Assembly (NCBI GenBank): GCA_027051315.1
Contig: JALTZE010000030.1
Location: 1-6,394 of the forward strand
DNA: 6,394 nucleotides
Reading direction: 5' to 3'
From: Micavibrio sp.
Lineage (GTDB): Bacteria; Pseudomonadota; Alphaproteobacteria; Micavibrionales; Micavibrionaceae
Shown: piece after piece, positions 1 to 5,202 of the stretch
How the letters are laid out: each line of letters opens with the position of its first letter
How positions within the stretch are numbered: position 1 is the stretch's first letter
Program-made: the position numbers and the translations under genes
The notes under the pieces: model-generated
Seen by the model: the letters and a program-made list of their open reading frames with translations, nothing else
What the model was told of the DNA's origin: nothing
Databases searched by the model: none

Positions 1-1380
1 GCTAATAGCTTAAAAGAAGGGCAGATAGTTAGGCTGACAGAAATTAAAGGGGAAAATTTACAAAATCTATTAAAATTTATATCGGGGAACATAAGTGAGA
101 ATATCTCTGTTATCCCCGATTTTTCTAAACTTAATTTTGCTTTACCTAAATTAAATAAAATAGCATCTTCGGATAGTTTTATACAGCTTATTAAATCTGT
201 TATGAAGGTGGATTTGGCTATTTTTTCTACTGTAAGAAATTTCAATATAGTAAACGCCGATAATCTTATGAAAGCTCCTGTAATAAAAAATACTCCCAAA
301 TTAATAACAGAAGAAGGTAGCATAGTTATCAATAAATCATCTTTACAAGATTTTAATTTTTCTACCAACAGCAAAATATCATCAATGATAGATGCAAAAA
401 TTGTTGATATTAAATCGCAAAATATCTTATTAAGCTTGGGTAAGAATATCATATCACCAAATATTCAAAAGGCTGGCTATATTCAGGCAGTTGTTATAGG
501 AACAAGCCAGAAAGGCTTTCCTATTGTTTCTACAGCTCCTTTTAGTAATGATATTTTTTCAAAAGACCAGATATTTATGATAAGCAGACAGGCTGGTAAT
601 CTGCCTGCGGGAACTATTGTTACTCTTGCCCCTAAAAGTAACATATCTCTTAATATACCATCTTCTAGCCCTCTACCAAATGTTAATATAATGTCTAATA
701 TCAATGATATTTTAGCAAGCGGTAAGTGGATAAGTATTGATGAGCTTAGTAATTATATTATAAATATGCCTGATAGCTCCTTGATTAAAGCTTTTTCAAA
801 TATAATTCCCTCACCTTCACGGCCTGCAAATATACCTGCCTCTATTATGTTTTTTATAGCAGCCATAAAAAGTGGCGATATAACTGCTTGGCTGGGGGAA
901 AAAATGATTTCAACGTTAAGAAAAGATGCAAGAGGAAGTAATATTTTATCACGTATCATTAGTGAGGCTTCTAATGTTTCTAGGTTGAGTGCTGATACTA
1001 TATCATCTGATTGGAGAGTTATTCCTATTCCTCTTATGTGGCAAAATGAAATAGAAAAAATCCATTTATTTTATAAAAAAGATGAAAAACATGACGAAAA
1101 AGAAGAAAATAAAAATGGTGAAGCTAGATTTATTTTGGAACTTGACCTTTCAAATATGGGTGATGTACAGATAGATACTCTGATACGTGGGAAAAAGATG
1201 GATATGGCAGTAAGAACAGAAATAATGTTTAGCTCTGCTATGAAACAAAAAATGAGAAATGTCTATAATAACGCATTAGAAGTATCAGGCATGAATGGCG
1301 AACTTCATTTCCAACATAACAAAGATGCTTGGGTTAAAATAAATGCAGAAAAAAAACAACATATAGGGGTGGAGATATAG
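1..1380 (+). CDS. fliK: FliK-like flagellar hook-length control protein (5'-partial)
   Basis: The frame is open from base 1 to the TAG at 1378-1380, so the gene starts upstream. The first in-frame ATG (202) is internal, because the codons before it already read like the family (a LKEGQIVRL segment). Of the 459 visible residues, three parts are recognisable: an N-terminal region with an LPAGT motif at about residue 201; a middle block resembling the helical segment of alphaproteobacterial FliK-like proteins (SIMFFIAAIKSGD, then WLGEKM) leading to WRVIPIPLMW from residue 338; and, after a Lys/Glu-rich linker, a C-terminal domain from about residue 376 (RFILELDLSNMGDVQID... to GELHFQ) matching the Flg_hook (FliK C-terminal) pattern. 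FliK is known as a secreted ruler that switches the export gate from hook to filament substrates. It converges on fliJ/fliI across a 360-bp gap. FliK proteins diverge strongly, so the family call is firm but the exact symbol is less so. Confidence 0.8.
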   Translation, partial: ANSLKEGQIVRLTEIKGENLQNLLKFISGNISENISVIPDFSKLNFALPKLNKIASSDSFIQLIKSVMKVDLAIFSTVRNFNIVNADNLMKAPVIKNTPKLITEEGSIVINKSSLQDFNFSTNSKISSMIDAKIVDIKSQNILLSLGKNIISPNIQKAGYIQAVVIGTSQKGFPIVSTAPFSNDIFSKDQIFMISRQAGNLPAGTIVTLAPKSNISLNIPSSSPLPNVNIMSNINDILASGKWISIDELSNYIINMPDSSLIKAFSNIIPSPSRPANIPASIMFFIAAIKSGDITAWLGEKMISTLRKDARGSNILSRIISEASNVSRLSADTISSDWRVIPIPLMWQNEIEKIHLFYKKDEKHDEKEENKNGEARFILELDLSNMGDVQIDTLIRGKKMDMAVRTEIMFSSAMKQKMRNVYNNALEVSGMNGELHFQHNKDAWVKINAEKKQHIGVEI

Positions 1381-1397
1381 CTAAATTATTGGGTCTG

Positions 1398-1571
1398 TCA
1401 TTTCAATTGTTCTGATAATTTTTGTTTTATCAATTTAATGTTCGCATCACTTACGCCATATTTCTTTGCAAGTGCTGGCCATTTGGACAGGCTGGATTTT
1501 GTAACCTCAACAATCTCTTAGGTGCGGTCTTTTTTGATTTTTGCTTCATTCGCTAGTTTCAGTAGATGGTT
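1398..1571 (-). pseudogene. Decayed C-terminus of a probable HipA-family toxin kinase
   Basis: Read on the minus strand, this frame gives NHLLKLANEAKIKKDRT, a TAA stop (1518-1520), then EIVEVTKSSLSKWPALAKKY and GVSDANIKLIKQKLSEQLK, ending in TGA (1398-1400). The pattern (LL-LA-EA-I, then I--EV---V--WP-LAK--GVS---I) resembles the last helices of HipA-like Ser/Thr kinase toxins (HipA_C). The internal TAA sits where a CAA (Gln) codon would continue the alignment. No kinase core and no hipB-like antitoxin are present, so this is a relic. Upstream in the same frame an open stretch continues (…WLQIGPNNGGHLCEGRN) to another stop near 1656-1658, but I cannot align it with confidence. Another helical protein tail is possible; the call rests on pattern memory only. 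Confidence 0.5.
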
Positions 1572-1740
1572 TGTATTCAGGTTTCGACCTTCACAGAGGT
1601 GGCCCCCATTATTCGGACCAATTTGCAGCCAATCTAAGGTTCTATCCGCTGTGGTTTAGGCTGCTAGTTTTTTCATATGGGGTTCACCTCTCCAATTCCT
1701 ATTTTCTGAAATATTGTGGTGTTTTTTACTCTTAATCAGG
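1572..1740. other. Unassigned G+C-richer intergenic debris
   Basis: These 169 bp lie between the HipA-like relic and the fliJ stop. By hand count, 1561-1620 is about 48% G+C and 1621-1680 about 45%, against about 28% for 1801-1860 in fliJ. All minus-strand frames are broken by stops. A plus-strand open frame (1541-1735) has no recognisable protein character and no plausible ribosome binding site. The composition step suggests foreign or relic DNA, possibly more of the toxin gene or an insertion-sequence end, but nothing here can be named. No terminator for fliJ or the fliK-like gene is evident in the 360-bp gap. Confidence 0.5.
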
Positions 1741-2163
1741 CTATTTTTCTGCTCTTCTGAAGGTTTCTATTCCTATTTCATCTAGTTCTAGCGATATTTT
1801 TTTATTTATTTCGGCTTTTTCTTCTTCTTTTCGGCGGTCATTTGTAATTTCAACTTTTTTTAGCTCCGCAAAGGCGTTTCTTACTTCTTCTTGAGCCAAA
1901 GATATTCTTGTTTCAAGTTTTTCTTTTGCTTTATCCAATGATTCTATTTTCGTCATTATTAGTTCAGCATAGTTACCAAAATAGACACTAGTTTCAAGAG
2001 AATTATCTTTTTCAGTTAGAAGTTTTTCTCTTTCTAGATTTTCCAATAAAGTATGTTTTTGCAATTCTATTTGCTCTGCTTCTTTAAAAAGCTCTGCTAG
2101 TAATTTCTTTTTTTCATCTAGTTGATGAGTTCTATATTTTATAAGAGATTCAAGGTCTGCCAT
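1741..2163 (-). CDS. fliJ: Flagellar export protein FliJ
   Basis: This is a 140-residue protein, close to the usual FliJ length, and is almost entirely predicted helix rich in Glu, Lys, Leu and Gln. It reads as two long heptad-like coiled-coil arms, about residues 3-50 and 65-125, joined by a segment with FGNYAELI (about 62-69), where FliJ proteins commonly carry an F--Y motif. The N-terminus (LESLIKYRTHQLDEKKKLLAEL) matches alphaproteobacterial FliJ. Known role: a cytoplasmic export-apparatus component resembling the F1 gamma subunit. It inserts in the FliI hexamer, links it to FlhA and helps escort chaperones. Its ATG lies 3 bp after the fliI stop, with a purine-rich AAGAGA in the last fliI codons as the likely ribosome binding site, so translation is probably coupled. 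Sequence alone would be weak evidence for so small a coiled coil; position after fliI makes the call secure. Confidence 0.88.
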   Translation of the reverse strand: MADLESLIKYRTHQLDEKKKLLAELFKEAEQIELQKHTLLENLEREKLLTEKDNSLETSVYFGNYAELIMTKIESLDKAKEKLETRISLAQEEVRNAFAELKKVEITNDRRKEEEKAEINKKISLELDEIGIETFRRAEK

Positions 2164-2166
2164 ATT

Positions 2167-3558
2167 TTATCTCTTATTATTTGGGTGGTCGGGATGTTGA
2201 GGATGAAGATTTGAGTTATGATTTTCTCCGTAAGGCATTCCAACTATCCTAGCTAGTTCGGCAAAGCCTTCTTCTATCTCTGTTCTATCATTTTTATTTT
2301 GGGATAGAAAATTTTCAATTTCTGGATATATTTTTATAGCTTCATCTACTTTTGGATCTGAGCCTTTTCTATAAGCCCCAAGACGTATGAGCTCTGCCAT
2401 ATCTTCATATGAGGATATTATTTGTTTGGCTTTGACAATTACTGCATTTTGTTGGTCATTGAATATAGCAGGCATAGACCTTGAAACAGATTTTAGAACA
2501 TTTATTGCTGGATACCTGCCACGGTCGGCTATTTGTCTTTCCATTACTATATGACCGTCAACTATTCCTCTTACCGCATCTGATATAGGTTCGTTATGGT
2601 CATCTCCTTCTACTAAGACAGAGAATAGACCTGTTATTGTTCCTTCTCCTTTTATTCCTGAGCCTGCTCGTTCCAGAAGTCTTGCTAATTCTCCGAAAGT
2701 TGTTGGAGGATAACCTTTGCTAGTTGGTGGCTCTCCTGCTGATAGTCCTATCTCCCTTTGCGCCATAGCAAATCTGGTTACTGAATCTATAAGGCAAAGT
2801 ACATCTTTACCTTGCTTACGAAAATATTCGGATACAGCCAATGTCATATAGGCTGCTTGTCTTCTCATCAATGCTGGCTCATCTCCCGTTGCGACTATTA
2901 CAACTGCGCGTTTTAGCCCTTCTTCTCCTAAATCATCTTCTAGAAATTCTTGAACTTCTCTTCCACGTTCTCCTACTAACCCTATAACTGATATATCTGC
3001 TTCGGTATATTTTGCCATCATGGAAAGAAGAACTGATTTACCAACGCCTGAGCCTGAAAAAATTCCTATTCTTTGACCTTTTGCCAAAGCGGTAAAAGTA
3101 TTTACTGCCCGCACTCCGAGGTCTAGTTGTTTTCCCATTCTTGTTCTGGCGTGGGCTGGTGGTGCTGTATTTCTTAAAGCTATTGGTATTCCTCCGTGAG
3201 GGAGGTGACCTTTACCATCGATAGGCTGACCAAGAGCGTTTATTACCCTACCTAACCATCTTTCATCAGGGCATATTACAGGTTTTGTTTTTTGGATTAC
3301 TGCCTTGCAGCCTAGACCTACCCCTTCCAAAGAGCCAAAAGGCATTAAAAGAGCTCGATTTTCTCTAAATCCTACCACTTCGCAAGGAATATCAGTTTTA
3401 TCGTCTGGTCTTAAATGCACGATTGAACCTATGGAAATATCTTTGCCAAATCCTGCTATTTCTATTAAAAGTCCTAATATTTTTGTTACTGAGGCAAAAA
3501 CTTCGTGGTCTGGCACTGTTAATATTGATGCTGCTGCCTGTTCGTATAATCTGTCCAT
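2167..3558 (-). CDS. fliI: Flagellum-specific ATPase FliI
   Basis: At 463 residues this is a full-length FliI, the cytoplasmic hexameric ATPase of flagellar type III export. The order is an N-terminal beta-barrel domain (about 20-95), a RecA-type ATPase core (about 100-375), and a C-terminal helical domain. Walker A is SGSGVGKS (168-175, Lys174, Ser175), the catalytic-Glu segment is GERGRE (196-201, E197), Walker B is VLCLIDSV (253-260, Asp258), and the ATPase alpha/beta signature is PAINVLKSVSRS (350-361). The SGSGVGKS loop is typical of FliI/type III ATPases rather than the F1 beta subunit. A TGA lies three codons before the ATG in the same frame, so no longer start exists, yet no clear Shine-Dalgarno precedes it. 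The last 18 residues are His/Asn/Pro-rich (His at 447, 452, 455, 458), unlike the rest. Its gene heads a fliI-fliJ unit divergent from ctrA. Confidence 0.97.
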   Translation of the reverse strand: MDRLYEQAAASILTVPDHEVFASVTKILGLLIEIAGFGKDISIGSIVHLRPDDKTDIPCEVVGFRENRALLMPFGSLEGVGLGCKAVIQKTKPVICPDERWLGRVINALGQPIDGKGHLPHGGIPIALRNTAPPAHARTRMGKQLDLGVRAVNTFTALAKGQRIGIFSGSGVGKSVLLSMMAKYTEADISVIGLVGERGREVQEFLEDDLGEEGLKRAVVIVATGDEPALMRRQAAYMTLAVSEYFRKQGKDVLCLIDSVTRFAMAQREIGLSAGEPPTSKGYPPTTFGELARLLERAGSGIKGEGTITGLFSVLVEGDDHNEPISDAVRGIVDGHIVMERQIADRGRYPAINVLKSVSRSMPAIFNDQQNAVIVKAKQIISSYEDMAELIRLGAYRKGSDPKVDEAIKIYPEIENFLSQNKNDRTEIEEGFAELARIVGMPYGENHNSNLHPQHPDHPNNKR

Positions 3559-3599
3559 AGGATATTTTCACTGTGTTAGAGGTAGAGTTCATTACTTTT

Positions 3600-3628
3600 A
3601 ATATATATCAAATAAAAGCATTTGTTAA
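3600..3628 (-). promoter_or_regulatory. Candidate sigma-70-type promoter for fliI-fliJ
   Basis: On the minus strand, TTAACA (3623-3628; 5 of 6 to TTGACA) and TATATT (3600-3605; 5 of 6 to TATAAT) are separated by exactly 17 bp. Transcription would begin near 3593, leaving a leader of about 35 nt before the fliI ATG. The -35 box overlaps the GTTAATATTAAC palindrome, the place where CtrA boxes sit in CtrA-activated promoters of relatives. This is a pattern match in AT-rich DNA, so chance is a real alternative. Confidence 0.5.
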
Positions 3629-3650
3629 TATTAACTATTTTTGATAGAAT
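3622..3650 (+). promoter_or_regulatory. Candidate sigma-70-type promoter for ctrA
   Basis: TTGTTA (3622-3627; 4 of 6 to consensus) and TAGAAT (3645-3650; 5 of 6) are 17 bp apart. The start point would fall near 3657, giving a leader of about 38 nt before ctrA. The -35 box overlaps that of the divergent fliI promoter, and TTAAC boxes lie in the spacer, just after the -10, and in the early leader, a layout that would allow both activation and repression by CtrA. Confidence 0.45.
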
Positions 3651-3676
3651 ATTAACGAAGGTTAACAAATATTAAC
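3624..3676. promoter_or_regulatory. Phased TTAAC array, probable CtrA operator region
   Basis: TTAAC occurs at 3631, 3652, 3662 and 3672, with steps of 21, 10 and 10 bp, which puts all copies on one face of the helix. Three copies extend to AATATTAAC (3627, 3648, 3668). The first lies in a perfect 12-bp palindrome, GTTAATATTAAC (3624-3635), and GTTAAC at 3661-3666 is also palindromic. CtrA is known to bind TTAA-N7-TTAA-type sites and to control its own gene. Here the spacing between half-sites is N6, not N7. Assignment to CtrA is inference from motif and position. No GANTC methylation site occurs between the two start codons. Confidence 0.6.
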
Positions 3677-3694
3677 ATAATAGGAATAAATCTA

Positions 3695-4396
3695 ATGCGG
3701 GTTTTATTAGTCGAAGATGATAGCTCTACAGCAAAAAGTATAGAATTAATGCTAAAATCCGAGGGGTATATCACGGATACCACAGATTTAGGGGAAGATG
3801 GTCTGGAAATTGGCAAAATATATGAATATGACATTATAATACTTGATTTAATGTTACCCGATATGGACGGGTATGAGGTTTTGAAACAGCTTCGCGCGGC
3901 AAAGGTTGAAACACCTATACTTATTCTTTCGGGTCTTTCTGACCTTGATGATAAGCTTAAAGGGCTTGGCTATGGTGCTGATGATTATCTTACAAAACCT
4001 TTTGATAAAAGAGAGCTTATCGCCCGTATTCAGGCTATAGTAAGACGTTCACAAGGACATGCTCAAAGTGAAATTGTAACTGGGAAAATTCGTGTTAATC
4101 TTGATACAAGAACAGTAGAAGTTGATGGAAAACCTTTACATTTGACTGGTAAGGAATATAGCATTATTGAGCTTTTATCTTTAAGAAAAGGCTCTACTCT
4201 TACCAAAGAAGTATTTCTTAACCATCTATATGGCGGAATGGATGAGCCAGAAGTTAAAATTATAGATGTGTTTATTTGCAAACTTCGTAAAAAACTTGAA
4301 GATGCCGCAGGTGGAGATAATTATATTGAAACTGTTTGGGGGCGTGGTTATGTGCTTCGTGACCCAGCAGAAGATAAAAGCAAAAAAGCTGGTTAA
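3695..4396 (+). CDS. ctrA: Cell-cycle response regulator CtrA
   Basis: This is a 233-residue OmpR/PhoB-family response regulator, very close to Caulobacter CtrA throughout. The receiver domain (about 1-118) has the acidic pocket E7-D8-D9, phosphoacceptor D51, S79 and K101 (TKPF). The winged-helix DNA-binding domain (about 125-225) contains [17 protein letters not shown] (150-166), [12 protein letters not shown] (175-186), the recognition helix around [14 protein letters not shown] (188-201) and the [10 protein letters not shown] wing (215-224). In relatives CtrA is phosphorylated through CckA-ChpT and controls replication initiation, division and flagellar genes. The ATG at 3695 matches the family start MRVLL-EDD, with AGGA nine bases upstream. 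The C-terminus ends KKAG instead of the Ala-Ala that makes Caulobacter CtrA a ClpXP substrate. It is divergent from fliI and followed by its own terminator, so it is probably monocistronic. Confidence 0.97.
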   Translation: MRVLLVEDDSSTAKSIELMLKSEGYITDTTDLGEDGLEIGKIYEYDIIILDLMLPDMDGYEVLKQLRAAKVETPILILSGLSDLDDKLKGLGYGADDYLTKPFDKRELIARIQAIVRRSQGHAQSEIVTGKIRVNLDTRTVEVDGKPLHLTGKEYSIIELLSLRKGSTLTKEVFLNHLYGGMDEPEVKIIDVFICKLRKKLEDAAGGDNYIETVWGRGYVLRDPAEDKSKKAG

Positions 4397-4435
4397 TAAA
4401 GTTTTATTTATTTAAAGTCAGTACTCATTAATTAT

Positions 4436-4460
4436 CGGAGCTAATAGCTCCGTTTTTTTT
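4436..4460 (+). terminator. Intrinsic terminator of ctrA
   Basis: A perfect 7-bp stem, CGGAGCT/AGCTCCG, with a 3-nt AAT loop is followed directly by eight T residues (4453-4460), 40 bp after the ctrA stop. It separates ctrA from pgsA. On the opposite strand there is no matching T-tract, so it acts in the ctrA direction only. Confidence 0.93.
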
Positions 4461-4502
4461 ATTAATTCTCTAAATCTAACCATTGTCCATTGATTAGCTA
4501 TA

Positions 4503-4545
4503 TAGATATTTCTAGATAGAATCTGATTTTATCTGGAAATATTTA
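4503..4545 (+). other. 19-bp imperfect hairpin upstream of pgsA
   Basis: Bases 4503-4521 pair with 4527-4545 around a 5-nt TCTGA loop. There are 16 Watson-Crick pairs and three G-T pairs (4505/4543, 4513/4535, 4519/4529). As plus-strand RNA all 19 pairs hold; as minus-strand RNA the three become A-C mismatches. It lies between the ctrA terminator and pgsA and is not followed by a T-tract, so it is not an ordinary terminator. The stem is very AT-rich and weak per base pair; chance folding remains possible. Confidence 0.4.
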
Positions 4546-4571
4546 CAGATTGTAAATAATCTTTGTATTTT
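4540..4571 (+). promoter_or_regulatory. Inverted repeat and candidate promoter for pgsA-pyrD
   Basis: TATTTACA (4540-4547) and TGTAAATA (4551-4558) form perfect 8-bp arms around GAT, the size and form of an operator for a dimeric repressor. The left arm contains TTTACA (4542-4547; 5 of 6 to a -35 box), followed after 18 bp by a weak -10, TATTTT (4566-4571). The left arm overlaps the 3' side of the upstream hairpin. The promoter call is weak; the inverted repeat itself is directly visible. Confidence 0.35.
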
Positions 4572-4629
4572 TATAGGTTTTGTGTAAAAACATGACTTTA
4601 ATTAAATAAATTGCAAGGTTATTAAATTT

Positions 4630-5202
4630 ATGTGGAATCTACCAAATATTCTTACTGTTTTTAGGGTGGTTTTAATCCCCTTTATTATCGGGCTTTTTTA
4701 TATAGATGAGCCATGGGCTGCTTGGACTTGCCTTGCTCTTTATAGTTTGGCGGCGGTTACTGATTTTTTTGATGGTTATTTTGCCCGTACAATGAATCTT
4801 TCTTCTGCTTTTGGTAAATTTGTTGACCCTATTGCTGATAAATTACTGGTTGCTGCTTTGCTGATTGCGCTTTGCAGCTTTGGTAAAATAGATGGGTGGT
4901 GGACACTTTCCGCTATTGTGATAATTATGAGGGAATTTCTTATCTCTGGATTACGGGAATTTTTAGGTCCTCAAAATATACAGATACCTGTTTCTAAACT
5001 TGCAAAATGGAAGACTTTCATCCAGATGTTTGCTTTGGGATTTTTGATAATGGGTGAATATGGAGTTGATGTTTATCCATATGTCCTAGAAACAGGGCAA
5101 TGGGGTATTACCATTGCTGCTGTTTTAACTGTTATAACTGGCTGGAATTATATGAAAGTTGGTATGAAATACATAATAGAGATGGATAAAAAAGATGTAT
5201 AA
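4630..5202 (+). CDS. pgsA: CDP-diacylglycerol--glycerol-3-phosphate 3-phosphatidyltransferase
   Basis: PgsA makes phosphatidylglycerophosphate from CDP-diacylglycerol and glycerol 3-phosphate, releasing CMP; this is the committed step to phosphatidylglycerol and cardiolipin at the inner membrane. The 190-residue length is normal. The full CDP-alcohol phosphatidyltransferase signature is present with correct spacing: D45-x2-D48-G49-x2-A52-R53-x8-G62-x3-D66-x3-D70, the residues that bind metal and substrate. The start MWNLPNILTVFRV is the typical PgsA N-terminus. Hydrophobic stretches at about 7-24, 30-44, 70-84, 92-108, 130-142 and 158-172 fit a multi-pass membrane protein. AAGG at 4615-4618 is 11 bases before the ATG, a rather long spacing. 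The gene follows the ctrA terminator, so it needs its own promoter, and it overlaps pyrD by 8 nt. Confidence 0.95.
   Translation: MWNLPNILTVFRVVLIPFIIGLFYIDEPWAAWTCLALYSLAAVTDFFDGYFARTMNLSSAFGKFVDPIADKLLVAALLIALCSFGKIDGWWTLSAIVIIMREFLISGLREFLGPQNIQIPVSKLAKWKTFIQMFALGFLIMGEYGVDVYPYVLETGQWGITIAAVLTVITGWNYMKVGMKYIIEMDKKDV

Noticed and set aside
202..1380. Start of the fliK-like gene at ATG 202
   Set aside because: The same frame is open back to base 1 and its upstream residues fit the family, so 202 is an internal Met and the true start is outside the window.
1384..1425. Possible terminator after the fliK-like gene (AAATTAT...ATAATTTTT)
   Set aside because: Seven A/T-only pairs around a loop of more than 25 nt are too weak to support a terminator call.
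1541..1735. 64-codon plus-strand open frame between the fliK-like gene and fliJ
   Set aside because: No family resemblance, no ribosome binding site, unusual residue mix, and it lies across degraded minus-strand sequence; it looks like a chance opening in debris.
3398..3592. 64-codon minus-strand frame starting upstream of fliI and overlapping it out of frame
   Set aside because: It covers conserved FliI codons in another frame and has no recognisable protein character; kept only as a possible leader ATG, not as a gene.
4461..4500. Two CCATTG copies near 4480-4495 as a direct repeat
   Set aside because: Six-base repeats 8 bp apart are too short to mean anything without conservation data.
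4598..4625. TTAA boxes just upstream of pgsA as a CtrA site
   Set aside because: The copies at 4598, 4602 and 4622 are not at 10 or 11 bp spacing and lack the TTAAC form; expected by chance in this A+T-rich sequence.
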